A DNA stretch of 40,795 bases, taken from NCBI GenBank assembly GCA_947259105.1, contig CAMYKU010000030.1, positions 1 to 40,795 on the forward strand. The letters are read 5' to 3'. Position 1 is the stretch's first letter; each line of letters begins with the position of its first letter. Positions 17,321-25,970 of the stretch are shown one piece after another. Below the pieces are notes generated by a model, which was given only the letters and a program-made list of their open reading frames with translations, was not told the origin of the DNA and did not search any database. Both the position numbers and the translations under genes were made by a program. This DNA is from an uncultured Alphaproteobacteria bacterium (GTDB lineage: Bacteria; Pseudomonadota; Alphaproteobacteria; UBA8366; JADFVY01).

Positions 17321-18733
17321 CTACCTGGCTGCTTTTCGCTGCGCCGATCGCGCGCCGCAATCGCGCACGAAATCCACAAACCGTAGTGCCCAGCGGTTTC
17401 CGCCGACGTCGCGCAGATGGCTGAAACTGGCCAGCAGATTGCCCTGCACGATGCCGTCATGCGCGCCGTCGATGCCATGGCCGCGCACCACGCGGTAGGC
17501 GAAGGTCAGGTCCTCCGGCAGACCGTCGAGCGAGGCGTAATGGAATTCATGCGCCGGAATTCGAGCGGGAACGCCGGTTTTGGAAGCGGCCATCGGCCAC
17601 GGCCCGGCGCCGGTTTCCTCCAGCACCACGTAGCCGCGGCCCTGGGGCCGGTCGTGCATGACCGCACGGCCGGGAAGGGCGCCGCACATCTCGCGGGTCT
17701 CGCCGTTCCAGGTCAGGGTTTCGGACAGGTACATCATGCCGCCGCATTCGGCATAGGCCGGCAGGCCGCTTGCGATCGCCGTGCGGATGCTCTCCCGCAT
17801 GGTCCGGTTGGCCTCCAGCGCCGCCATTTGCGTCTCGGGGAAGCCGCCACCGATGAACAGGCCGTCGACCGGGGGCAGGGACCTGTCATGCAGCGCGTCG
17901 AACGGTACCAGCTCGGCGCCGGCCCGCGCGAGCGCCTCCAGATCGTCCGGGTAATAGAATCCGAAGGCGGCGTCGCGGGCGATGCCGATGCGGACGCCGG
18001 TCCCGGCTCTCGCGGGTTCGGGGACGAGTGCGGGGGCCGCCCTGGGACCCTCGGCCGCTCCGGCCGCTGCGATGAGCCGGTCGACATCGACCTGGCCGGC
18101 GACCATGTCCGCCAGTCGGGAAATCATGACGTCGGCGGCGTCCGCCTCGTTGGCGGGGACGAGGCCGAGGTGTCGCTCGGGTATTTCCAGCGCCCGGTCG
18201 CGTCCGATCGCGCCGAGGACCGGCACGTCGGTGTAATACTCCAGCGCCGCGCGCAGCTTGCCCTCGTGACGCGGGCCGCCGACCTTGTTCAGAACCACGC
18301 CGGCAATGCGCACGCCGGCATCGAAGTTGAGGTAACCCAGGACCAGCGGTGCGATGCCGCGCGTCACACCCAGGGTATCGATGACCAGCACGACCGGCGC
18401 GCCGAGCAGGGATGCCAGCGCGGCGTTGCTGTCGCGCCCCTGCAGGTCGACGCCGTCGAACAGCCCCTTGTTGGTTTCTACGACCGAGATGTCCGCCTCC
18501 CGGTGCCGGCGGCAGAAGGCGGCGATGATCTCCGCCTCCTCCATGCAATGGAAATCGAGGTTGTAACAGGGCCGCCCGGCGGCGCGGCCGAGCCACATCG
18601 GATCGATATAGTCGGGGCCCTTCTTGAACGGCTGCACGATCATGCCGCGCCGCGCCAGTGCGGCGGCAAGACCGGTCGTGAATGTCGTCTTGCCCGAGGA
18701 TTTGTGGGTCGCCGCGATGAGCAGGTGCGCCAT
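17321..18733 (-). CDS. dsrN: DsrN, cobyrinate a,c-diamide synthase-like siroheme amidase
   Basis: A 470-residue CobB/CbiA-type glutamine-dependent amidase. The P-loop-like THKSSGKTT is at residues 9-17, FKKGPDYIDP near residue 37, and the C-terminal class I glutaminase-like domain has the nucleophile Cys330 in AYAECGGMMYLSE. HEFHYASL near residue 400 completes the domain. In sulfur oxidisers the dsr-linked homologue, DsrN, is held to amidate siroheme to siroamide for DsrAB. No other cobalamin genes are seen here and it ends the dsr cluster, so DsrN is favoured over a corrinoid role. The start ATG lies five bases after the preceding stop. Confidence 0.85.
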   Translation of the reverse strand: MAHLLIAATHKSSGKTTFTTGLAAALARRGMIVQPFKKGPDYIDPMWLGRAAGRPCYNLDFHCMEEAEIIAAFCRRHREADISVVETNKGLFDGVDLQGRDSNAALASLLGAPVVLVIDTLGVTRGIAPLVLGYLNFDAGVRIAGVVLNKVGGPRHEGKLRAALEYYTDVPVLGAIGRDRALEIPERHLGLVPANEADAADVMISRLADMVAGQVDVDRLIAAAGAAEGPRAAPALVPEPARAGTGVRIGIARDAAFGFYYPDDLEALARAGAELVPFDALHDRSLPPVDGLFIGGGFPETQMAALEANRTMRESIRTAIASGLPAYAECGGMMYLSETLTWNGETREMCGALPGRAVMHDRPQGRGYVVLEETGAGPWPMAASKTGVPARIPAHEFHYASLDGLPEDLTFAYRVVRGHGIDGAHDGIVQGNLLASFSHLRDVGGNRWALRFVDFVRDCGARSAQRKAAR

Positions 18734-18738
18734 GGCTC

Positions 18739-19746
18739 TTACGCTGCAATGCCAAGATTTGCCCGGTCGCGCGCCTGCCACATGGCCTCGGCCTTTTTCT
18801 GCGCCTCTGCGGCGTCGGCGGCCCGGCCGAGTGTCTTCAGCGCGATGGCAAGGGTTCCGGTAATCGCGGCTTCGGCGTAGATATCCTCGGCCTCGCCGGC
18901 CCAGACCGCCTTGAGGCGCACGATATCCATCTCCTGGTCGGTCGGCTGCACCGCGTCGGACAGCAACGGCGGCCAGTCCTCCGATCCGGCGACGCCGTCG
19001 ACCACGGTGCGCACCTCGGTCAGCTTGCTGGGACGCCGTTCGATCTCGCCCCCCTCGCCGCGGAACACGCACATGTGTCTTTGGCCCAAGAGGATCGCCG
19101 CCTGCTGGTGGATATCCATGTAATTGGGATGAAAGATGCCCTGCAGCATGACCGGCGCGCCGAAGGGGTTCAGCATCCGCGCGATCGTGTGGACCGGCGA
19201 GCGCAGCCCCATGACCGGCCGCAGCTCGATGACCGCATGGAGCCTCGGGCTCAACTGCGCCAGCGGCAGGTAGGCGAAGTTCCGGGCCTCGATATGCGCC
19301 GCCGATTCGGCCAGCGTCGAGGCGATCGGGATGCCCAGCGCCTCGAGCGTCTCCCGCGTGTAGAGCCGCCCCGGCGTGTGGCCCTCGGCGCCATGCATGA
19401 AGATGCGGGTGCCGTTCTGCGCCAGCAGCAGCGCCGCCAGCAGGAACCAGGGTAACTGCCTGCGCTTGCCGGCATAGGACGACCAGTCGAGATCGACCTT
19501 CGGGGCGGGGACGGGCAGGGCGAACAGATTGCGGGCCGCCCGCACGAACCCGGCGATCTCTTCCGGGCTTTCCTCCTTGACGCGCAGCAGCATCAGGAAG
19601 GCGCCCAGCTGTTCCGGCAGCACCTCTCCGCGCAGGATCATCGCCATCGCGGCTTCGGCCTCTTCGATGGTCAGCGAGCGGGTCAGCGTCTTGCCGCGCC
19701 CCAGGATGCGGACATAGGGCGCGAAGGGATGCTCGGGCCCGGCCAT
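18739..19746 (-). CDS. Glycosyl transferase family 3 (TrpD2/YbiB-like) protein in the dsr operon
   Basis: A 335-residue protein resembling anthranilate phosphoribosyltransferase. The N-terminal helical domain contains SLTIEEAEAAMAMILRGEVLPEQLGAFLMLLRVKEES, a TrpD/TrpD2 signature. The catalytic domain has FMHGAEGHTPGRLYTRETLEALGI, and PVMGLRSPVHTIARMLNPFGAPVMLQGIFHPNY, where TrpD proteins have their anthranilate region. The classical PRPP loop GTGGD is not evident, as in TrpD2 proteins, so enzymatic activity is doubtful; E. coli YbiB binds DNA. It begins 1 base after the dsrP stop and ends 5 bases before dsrN, so it is transcribed with them. Its role in sulfur metabolism is unknown. Confidence 0.75.
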   Translation of the reverse strand: MAGPEHPFAPYVRILGRGKTLTRSLTIEEAEAAMAMILRGEVLPEQLGAFLMLLRVKEESPEEIAGFVRAARNLFALPVPAPKVDLDWSSYAGKRRQLPWFLLAALLLAQNGTRIFMHGAEGHTPGRLYTRETLEALGIPIASTLAESAAHIEARNFAYLPLAQLSPRLHAVIELRPVMGLRSPVHTIARMLNPFGAPVMLQGIFHPNYMDIHQQAAILLGQRHMCVFRGEGGEIERRPSKLTEVRTVVDGVAGSEDWPPLLSDAVQPTDQEMDIVRLKAVWAGEAEDIYAEAAITGTLAIALKTLGRAADAAEAQKKAEAMWQARDRANLGIAA

Positions 19747-19747
19747 G

Positions 19748-20992
19748 TCAGGCGGCCGCAGCGATGGGTTCCGCGGCGGACGAATCCGTGTGATGGGGGT
19801 CGACGGCGGAGTCCGCAACGGTTTCCGGCAGGAACGCCAGCACCTTCACGGCTACGGCCACCATCAGCAGTGCGAACGCGACACCGCCGAGGCCGAGACC
19901 GATCTCATAGAGGCTCGGCGCATAGGTCGCCGGCGCGCCATCCATGAAGCTGCTGGACTCCTCCATGCCGGGAAACAGAACCAGCGGATAGGCCTGGCCG
20001 CCGACGATGATGACATAGACCTGCGCGATGCCGCCGAGAATAACCAGGACGGACGCCAGCGCGATACCCGTTCGCGACCCCGCGATGCCGGGCAGCAGGA
20101 GAATGGCGAGCGGCACCAGCCCGCCGAGCAGGACCTGCCCCAGCCAGAACACGGTGGTATAAACACCGCCCTCCAGCAGGATGAAGCGCTCGACGCCGAC
20201 GTGCTCGGCGGCATACAGGTTGGTGAGGTGCTGGACCGCCGTGAAATAGAGGACCGCCGCGACGAAGACCGCCAGCAGCGTGCCCATGCGCTTGAGGATC
20301 CTGTCGCCCAGCGGGCGTCCCGTCCCGGCGCAGGCAAACATCAGCACGAGCAGGAAGGCCGCCAGCCCGAAGGAAAACGACATGGCGATGAACAGCGGCG
20401 CCATCAAGGCGGCGTCGTAGGCCTCGCGCGCCACCAGGAAGCCGAAGATCGAGCCGGTACCGGTGGTCAGGATCAGCCGCCACAGGAACGCGAACCAGCC
20501 CGCAGCGGTGGCGTATCGATTCATCCGGCGTTCCATCTGGACCCACAGATAGACCCCCACGATCGCAAAGAACCCGGTGTAGAGGTAGATGTTCCAGGCG
20601 AAGATCGACTTGAAGTTATAGGTCGTCATGGCGACGATCAGCCGGTCCGGCCGTCCGAGGTCGAGCACCAGGACGGCGAGCCCGCCGACCATCAGCGCGA
20701 CGGCCAGCAGGCCTGAAAGCCGCGACAGTGGCTTGTAGACGGTCTTGCCGAAGACCGAGCCGATGGACGCGACGTTCAGCGCCCCCGACGCCGCGACGAT
20801 CAGGAACACGGCGAAGACGTGCGGCATGCCCCAGACGATCTGGTTGGTCATGCCGGTCACGTAATGGCCGTTGTGCTCCATGAACCAGGCTGCGCCCAGC
20901 GCGGCCAGCACCAGCAGGCCAAGTCCGGCCAGCAGCGCCAGATAGCCGAAACCCCAGCCCCGGTATTCGCTGAACTTGGTTTTCGCAGCCAT
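19748..20992 (-). CDS. dsrP: DsrP, NrfD-type integral membrane subunit of DsrMKJOP
   Basis: A 414-residue membrane protein with about ten helices of the NrfD/PsrC kind. It is expected to exchange electrons between the quinone pool and the periplasmic DsrO/DsrJ subunits. The N-terminus MAAKTKFSEYRGWGFGYLALLAGLGLLVLAALGAAWFMEHNGHYVTGMTNQIVWGMPHVFAVFLIVAASG is typical of DsrP. The C-terminal 30 residues are polar. AGGAGGGG stands before the start, and a MITE-like element lies immediately upstream of that site. It follows dsrO in the operon. Confidence 0.93.
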   Translation of the reverse strand: MAAKTKFSEYRGWGFGYLALLAGLGLLVLAALGAAWFMEHNGHYVTGMTNQIVWGMPHVFAVFLIVAASGALNVASIGSVFGKTVYKPLSRLSGLLAVALMVGGLAVLVLDLGRPDRLIVAMTTYNFKSIFAWNIYLYTGFFAIVGVYLWVQMERRMNRYATAAGWFAFLWRLILTTGTGSIFGFLVAREAYDAALMAPLFIAMSFSFGLAAFLLVLMFACAGTGRPLGDRILKRMGTLLAVFVAAVLYFTAVQHLTNLYAAEHVGVERFILLEGGVYTTVFWLGQVLLGGLVPLAILLLPGIAGSRTGIALASVLVILGGIAQVYVIIVGGQAYPLVLFPGMEESSSFMDGAPATYAPSLYEIGLGLGGVAFALLMVAVAVKVLAFLPETVADSAVDPHHTDSSAAEPIAAAA

Positions 20993-21004
20993 CCCGCGCC
21001 CCTC

Positions 21005-21274
21005 CTAGTGATGTGTATCAGACATATGGCACCCATGGGATCGCGGTTCCCGTCTCCTCGGCAGGAGGGCGCGCGCCGGCGATGCCGGCGCATCGTCAAG
21101 CGTGCCCGACGCACCGAGGGGGCGGGAAACGCGACCCGAAGGGCGGTCTTGCGAGCCCACCGGCCGCGTTGCGCGCCGCTTGCGATGCGCCGGCATCGCG
21201 GCACGCCCCGCGCCTTGCCGGATGAACTCGCAAGACCGTCCCATGGGTGTCATATGTCTGATACACATCACTAG
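21005..21274. mobile_element. MITE-like palindromic element inserted between dsrO and dsrP
   Basis: Outer inverted repeats of 30 bases (21009-21038 and 21241-21270) differ at one position. They are flanked on both sides by CTAG (21005-21008 and 21271-21274), a likely 4-bp target duplication as made by IS5-type elements. The 262-bp interior has no transposase frame. It holds two further exact inverted repeats, 17 bases (21079-21095 with 21183-21199) and 12 bases (21144-21155 with 21227-21238), whose pairing would interleave. Removing the element and one CTAG restores a dsrO stop overlapping the dsrP ribosome binding site, strong evidence for insertion into an intact operon junction. Confidence 0.8.
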
Positions 21275-22008
21275 AGGTTCTGGTACCGGACGCCCGGATC
21301 GACGCCGAGGTCGCCGCGGATCTGGTGTGTGGCGTAGGTCGCGATGCGCCTCGAGATCTCGCTGCCCGGATCGTTCAGATCGCCGAACAGCATCGCCCCG
21401 TTGCCGTCCTCGCCGCAGGCCTCGACGCAGGCCGGCGTGCCGCCCGCGTCCACCCGGTGGACACACATCGTGCAGCTTTCGACCGTTCCCTTGCCGCGCG
21501 GCGCATACGGCTTCTGGTCGCTCAGGTTCTCATGGATGAAGGACCGCGCCTTATAGGGGCAGGCCAGCATGCAGTAGCGGCAGCCGATGCAGATATGCTT
21601 GTCGACCAGCACGATGCCGTCGGCGCGCTTGAACGAGGCCCCGGTCGGGCAGACGTCGACGCAGGGCGGCTCGGCGCAGTGCTGGCACATCACCGGCAGA
21701 TGCTTCTCGGCCCCGGTTTTCGGGTCGCGTACGCGCACCTTGCGAATCCATTGCGCGTCGGTCGCGGGCCGCCCGTGGCCCGTCACGCCGTTTTCCTCGT
21801 TGCAGGCCGTCACGCAGGCGTCGCAGTCCTCGGTGCACTGGTTGACGTCGATCAGCAGGCCCCAGCGGATATCCGCCGATGCCGGCTCGTCCAGCTCGCG
21901 CGCGGCGGCGCCGATGCCGTAGAGCGTGACCCCGGGGGCCAGAACGACGCCCGCGGCGGCGGTGGCCGCGCTGAGGAACCTGCGCCGGTCGAAATCGAAG
22001 CCGCTCAT
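21271..22008 (-). CDS. dsrO: DsrO, periplasmic ferredoxin-like subunit
   Basis: A 245-residue iron-sulfur protein exported by the Tat route (FDRRRFLSAATAAAG at residues 5-19). Cysteine clusters include CTEDCDACVTAC, CQHCAEPPCVDVCP, CIGCRYCMLACP and CTMCVHRV...CVEAC, enough for several [4Fe-4S] centres. It belongs to the DsrMKJOP membrane complex and should pass electrons between DsrJ/DsrP. Its ATG overlaps the dsrJ stop as ATGA. The stop codon lies in the CTAG flanking the MITE-like element. Confidence 0.94.
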   Translation of the reverse strand: MSGFDFDRRRFLSAATAAAGVVLAPGVTLYGIGAAARELDEPASADIRWGLLIDVNQCTEDCDACVTACNEENGVTGHGRPATDAQWIRKVRVRDPKTGAEKHLPVMCQHCAEPPCVDVCPTGASFKRADGIVLVDKHICIGCRYCMLACPYKARSFIHENLSDQKPYAPRGKGTVESCTMCVHRVDAGGTPACVEACGEDGNGAMLFGDLNDPGSEISRRIATYATHQIRGDLGVDPGVRYQNL

Positions 22009-22433
22009 TGCACTGTCTCCGGATTCGCCGCCGCGGTCATCGGGAAGGGGGAGGGCAGGCCGGCCCGCCCGCCATCTCCGGGTTTCGCCGCGTGGCACTG
22101 GAAGCAGTCGATCGTCACGGCCGCGTACTCGTGGCAGCTTGCGCAAAACTGGCCGGGCGCGTTGATCGATACCGGCCGTCCCGCGGAATCCGTCGTTGCA
22201 TGACAGGTGACGCATTCGTTCAGGCTGAACCGCTTCGTGCGGACGCCCCGCTGCATGGTCTCGTCGCGCTGATGCGTCAATTCGGTCATATGGAAACGGC
22301 GCATATAGTCCGTCTCGGCGACGCATTGTTCGCCCTTGCCCTTGGGTATGACCGGGCCGAAACCCCGGCCGTCCTGCGCCGCCGCCGCGGCGGGGATGGC
22401 AAGCACGGCCAGCAGGAGGACGAGCGCGCGCAT
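22005..22433 (-). CDS. dsrJ: DsrJ, periplasmic triheme cytochrome c
   Basis: A 142-residue precursor with a signal peptide (MRALVLLLAVLAIPAAAAAQ). Three CxxCH haem sites lie at residues 74-78 (CVTCH), 97-101 (CASCH) and 110-114 (CFQCH). Cys37 in GEQCVAET lies where the unusual His/Cys haem ligand of characterised DsrJ is found, so that feature seems retained. The protein should mediate redox chemistry on a periplasmic sulfur compound and feed DsrMKJOP. It overlaps dsrO by 4 bases and starts 8 bases after dsrL. Confidence 0.94.
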   Translation of the reverse strand: MRALVLLLAVLAIPAAAAAQDGRGFGPVIPKGKGEQCVAETDYMRRFHMTELTHQRDETMQRGVRTKRFSLNECVTCHATTDSAGRPVSINAPGQFCASCHEYAAVTIDCFQCHAAKPGDGGRAGLPSPFPMTAAANPETVQ

Positions 22434-22441
22434 CGCGGCGG

Positions 22442-24412
22442 CTACTCGCCAAGCCCCATCTGGATATAGCCGCTGGGACACACGTCCTCGCAGATGTGGC
22501 AGCCGATGCATTTGTTGTAGTCGGTGTCCACATAGCGACCCATCGTGGATTGGGCTTTGTTGACGCGGAAGATCGCGTCCTGCGGGCAATAGATGACGCA
22601 GTTGTCGCATTCGAAGCACATGCCGCAGCTCATGCAGCGGTCGGCTTCCGCCTGTGCCTCTTCCTCGCTCAGCCCGTGGATGCGCTCCTCGAAATGGCCG
22701 AGCACGTCCTTGGGGCCGATCTGCTTCTCCTTGCGCTTGTGCCGGGCTTCGTATTGCCAGTGGCCGAGGAACAGCTCGTCGGCCGGTACGATCTCGACGA
22801 ACGCCCGGTCCTCGTAATTGTGGATCGCGAAATTCGCGTGGTCGGTTCCGTCGACCTGCTTATGGTTGTAAGGCTCCGGCTCCAGGTGGGCTTCGCGCAG
22901 CTTCTCCAGAAGATTGAAGTGATGCTTGTCGACCTTGGGCCGGCGCGCCGGCTCCTTGCCCGCGAGGAAGCGATCGATGCCCTCCGCCGCGACCCCTGCG
23001 TGGCCGATGGCGGTGGTCAGCAGATGCGGCTTGATGATGTCGCCACCGACGAAAAAGTCCGTCTTCTGCGCGGCGCGGTAGAACTCGTCGGGGCTGATCA
23101 GGCCTTGGCCGTTGTCGAGATCCTCCATGCCGGTCAGGTCGCCGACCTGGCCGATGGCGGCGACGATCAGGTCGCACTCGATATCGAACTCCGGCGTGTC
23201 CTTGACCGTCATGTTGTTGCCTTCCCACTCGACCTCCTGGACGCGCAGCGCGGTGGCGCGCCCATTCTCGCCGACGACGACCGAAACCGGCGCCAGGGAG
23301 CTGCGAATCTGCACGCCCTCCTGGGTGACATGCTCGATCTCCATCTTGGCCGCCGGCATCTTCTCGACCGGCCGGCGGTAGACGATGGTCACCTCGGCGC
23401 CCTGCCGGTTGGCAATGTTCGCGACATCGTGCGCGGTATGGCCGAGAACGACCATTTCCGGCCGGTCGCGCTCGCGCTCGTGGGAAATATGGCCAAGCCG
23501 CCGGGCGACCGCCGCGACGTCCATCGCCGTGTCGCCGCCACCGATCACCAGCACGTTCCTGGCGCTGTGCTTCAGCCGGCCGTCGTTGAAGGCCTCCAGG
23601 AAGGCGATGCCGCTGATGCAGTTGGTGGCATCGCCGCCCGGAACCGGGAGCGCCGCACCACCCTGCGCGCCGACGCCGACGAAGAACGCATCGAACTCCT
23701 TTTTCAGCTCATCCACGCTGACGTCGACGCCGATCTTCGTGTTCATGCGGGTCTCGACGCCCATGTCGAGGATGCGCTTGATCTCACCGTCCAGAACTTC
23801 GCGCGGCGTGCGGTAGCCGGGGATGCCGTAACGCATCATGCCGCCCAGCAGTTCATGGGTATCGAAGATGGTCACCGCGTGGCCCCTGCGGCGCAGCTGG
23901 TAGGCCGCGGCCAGGCTGGCCGGGCCGCCGCCGATGCAGGCCACCTTCTTGCCGGTGTCGGGGCCGGGCTCGCGCAGCTTCAGGCCATGCTCCAGCGCAT
24001 AGTCGCCGATATACTGCTCGACCGCGTTGATGCCGACATGGTCCTCAACCTCGTTGCGGTTGCAGCCGTCCTCGCACGGCGCCGGGCAGACACGGCCCAT
24101 GATCGCCGGCATCGGATTGGAATCGGTCAGCCGGAAAAACGCGTATTCCTGCCAGTTTTTGCCCTCTGGCGGCTTCTCGATGCCGCGGGCGATGTTCAGC
24201 CAGCCGCGGATATCCTCGCCGGACGGGCAGCTGCCCTGGCACGGCGGGGTGCGGTGCACATAGGTGGGGCACTTGTGCGATTCGTCGGCAATGAAGATTT
24301 CCTCTTGCCACGGACGGTGTTCGGTATCGCCGTCCTTGTAGCGGCGGAACGTCAGCTTTTGTTCGTCCATGTCGTGCTTTTCCTGATCCTGGTTACCTTG
24401 TGAGCCGTCCAT
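22442..24412 (-). CDS. dsrL: DsrL, NAD(P)H-linked iron-sulfur flavoprotein
   Basis: A 656-residue protein of the GltD-like oxidoreductase family, with an extra C-terminal ferredoxin part. An N-terminal Fe-S segment (CQGSCPSGEDIRGW, CPAPCEDGCNRNEVEDHVGI) is followed by an FAD motif (KVACIGGGPASLAAAYQLRRRGH near residue 155). An NAD(P) motif (NVLVIGGGDTAMDVAAVARRLGH near residue 290) follows. Two [4Fe-4S] motifs near the end are CMSCGMCFECDNCVIYCP and CIGCHICEDVCP. DsrL is the electron-transfer partner of rDsrAB and couples sulfite release to NAD(P). An internal ATG at 24370 is an alternative start; the longer form has GGAGG upstream. Confidence 0.93.
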   Translation of the reverse strand: MDGSQGNQDQEKHDMDEQKLTFRRYKDGDTEHRPWQEEIFIADESHKCPTYVHRTPPCQGSCPSGEDIRGWLNIARGIEKPPEGKNWQEYAFFRLTDSNPMPAIMGRVCPAPCEDGCNRNEVEDHVGINAVEQYIGDYALEHGLKLREPGPDTGKKVACIGGGPASLAAAYQLRRRGHAVTIFDTHELLGGMMRYGIPGYRTPREVLDGEIKRILDMGVETRMNTKIGVDVSVDELKKEFDAFFVGVGAQGGAALPVPGGDATNCISGIAFLEAFNDGRLKHSARNVLVIGGGDTAMDVAAVARRLGHISHERERDRPEMVVLGHTAHDVANIANRQGAEVTIVYRRPVEKMPAAKMEIEHVTQEGVQIRSSLAPVSVVVGENGRATALRVQEVEWEGNNMTVKDTPEFDIECDLIVAAIGQVGDLTGMEDLDNGQGLISPDEFYRAAQKTDFFVGGDIIKPHLLTTAIGHAGVAAEGIDRFLAGKEPARRPKVDKHHFNLLEKLREAHLEPEPYNHKQVDGTDHANFAIHNYEDRAFVEIVPADELFLGHWQYEARHKRKEKQIGPKDVLGHFEERIHGLSEEEAQAEADRCMSCGMCFECDNCVIYCPQDAIFRVNKAQSTMGRYVDTDYNKCIGCHICEDVCPSGYIQMGLGE

Positions 24413-24418
24413 GGCGTG

Positions 24419-25969
24419 CTATTCCTCCGTCTCGGCCGGCGCTGCGCCGTCCTCGGTTTCGTCGTTGATTTCCCCGTCCGTTTCCTGGCCATCCAGGATT
24501 ATCGCGTTGCCGACCAGCTGGTGCAGGCTGACCACCTGGTCCATTTCCATCCCGTATTCCGGGAAGACCTTGGAGAACTGGCTCTTGCAGATCGCGCAGA
24601 TCGCGATCATGTGGGTGACCCCGTCGTTCTGCACCACCTGGTTCAGGGCGTCCATGCGGGGTTTGGCGCCCTTGACGCGCAGTTCCATGAGGTCGTCGGT
24701 CAGCAGGCCGCCGCCGCCGCCGCAGCAATAGGTGCCCTCGCGGATGGTCTCCGGGGCCATGTCCACGAAATTGTTGCACACCGCGCGGGCGATGGCGCGC
24801 GGGATCTCGAACTGCCCGCCCGGCTTATTACCCATGCGGGTAGCCCGCGCGACGTTGCACGAATCGTGGAAGGTCAACGTCATGTGGTCGTTCGCCGACT
24901 TGTCGAATTTCAACGCGCCCTGCTCGATGAGGTCGTTGGTGAACTCGCAGATATGCTGCGGGATCGGGTAATTCTGATCCAGGAAGTCCCAGGGCCCGGC
25001 CAGCGTGTTCAGGAAGCTGTAGGCGACCCGCCAGGCGTGGCCGCATTCGCCGAACACCAGCCGTTTGACGCCAAGATCGAGCGCCGCCTTGCGGATCCGC
25101 AGCGCGACCTCGCGCATCTGCTCGTAGGAGCCGATGAACATCGCGAAGTTGGCGGCTTCCGAGGCGTAGGAGCTGATCGTCCAGCTGACGCCCGCCTGGT
25201 GAAAGACCTTGGCGTAGCCCATCAGCCCGTCGACATGGGGCTCGGCGAAGAAATCGGCGCTCGGCGTGACCAGCAGGATGTCGGCGCCTTTCTCGTCGAG
25301 CGGCAGCCGGACCTTGACGCCGGTCTCGTCCTCGATGTCCTCTTCCAGCCCCTCCAGCGTATTGGCGAGAGCCGGCCCCTTCAGGCCCAGATTGTTGCCG
25401 ACCGTGTGGACCTTGGCGATGATCTCGTTGCAGTATTTCTGGCCCTTGCCGATATGGTCCATGATATCGCGCGCGGCCATCGAGATTTCCGCGGTGTCGA
25501 TCCCGTAGGGGCAGTACACCGAGCAGCGGCGGCATTGCGAACACTGGTGGAAGTAGCTGTACCAGTCGTCCAGCACCTCTTCGGTCAGGTCCTCGGCGCC
25601 CACCAGCCACGGCAGCCACTTTCCGGCGAAGGTGAAGTGGCGGCGGTAGACCTTGCGCATCAGGTCCTGGCGCGCTACCGGCATGTTCTTGGGATCGCCC
25701 GTGCCGAGGAAATAATGGCATTTGTCGGTGCACGCGCCGCAGCGCACGCAGGAGTCCAGATAGACCCGCAGCGCGCGGGATTTTGTCAGGAGGTCGCCGA
25801 AACGGCCGATCGCCTTGTCGTGCCAGTCCTCGACCAGCTCGCCGGGGAAGCCCAGCGGCTCCTGATATTCCGGGCCCGCCACGAATGGGCTGGAATGGGA
25901 CATCGAGCCATCTTGCAGCGCCGGGATCTCGGTGAATTCGGACAGTTCCGGGACCTTGTAATCGCCCAT
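24419..25969 (-). CDS. dsrK: DsrK, HdrD-like catalytic iron-sulfur subunit
   Basis: A 516-residue cytoplasmic-side subunit. Two ferredoxin motifs, CVRCGACTDKC and CSQCRRCSVYCP, lie near residues 74 and 143. Cysteine-rich CCG-type parts follow (GECGHAWR, HDSCNVAR, YCCGGGGGLL, CAICKSQF), as in heterodisulfide reductase HdrD. It is expected to act on the DsrC trisulfide/disulfide and pass electrons to DsrM. One base separates the dsrM stop from its ATG. The last 40 residues are acidic and low in conservation. Confidence 0.94.
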   Translation of the reverse strand: MGDYKVPELSEFTEIPALQDGSMSHSSPFVAGPEYQEPLGFPGELVEDWHDKAIGRFGDLLTKSRALRVYLDSCVRCGACTDKCHYFLGTGDPKNMPVARQDLMRKVYRRHFTFAGKWLPWLVGAEDLTEEVLDDWYSYFHQCSQCRRCSVYCPYGIDTAEISMAARDIMDHIGKGQKYCNEIIAKVHTVGNNLGLKGPALANTLEGLEEDIEDETGVKVRLPLDEKGADILLVTPSADFFAEPHVDGLMGYAKVFHQAGVSWTISSYASEAANFAMFIGSYEQMREVALRIRKAALDLGVKRLVFGECGHAWRVAYSFLNTLAGPWDFLDQNYPIPQHICEFTNDLIEQGALKFDKSANDHMTLTFHDSCNVARATRMGNKPGGQFEIPRAIARAVCNNFVDMAPETIREGTYCCGGGGGLLTDDLMELRVKGAKPRMDALNQVVQNDGVTHMIAICAICKSQFSKVFPEYGMEMDQVVSLHQLVGNAIILDGQETDGEINDETEDGAAPAETEE

Positions 25970-25970
25970 G

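Noticed and set aside
17321..18733. Cobalamin biosynthesis role for the CobB-like gene
   Set aside because: No other cobalamin gene is recognised in the window, and the gene closes a dsr cluster at the position of dsrN.
21102..21539. Small open frames running through the palindromic element
   Set aside because: They begin or end in the terminal repeats and change frame between arms; no transposase motif or ribosome binding site supports them.
22496..24403. 635-codon plus-strand frame opposite dsrL
   Set aside because: Antisense shadow of dsrL; no family motifs, while dsrL has full domain structure on the minus strand.
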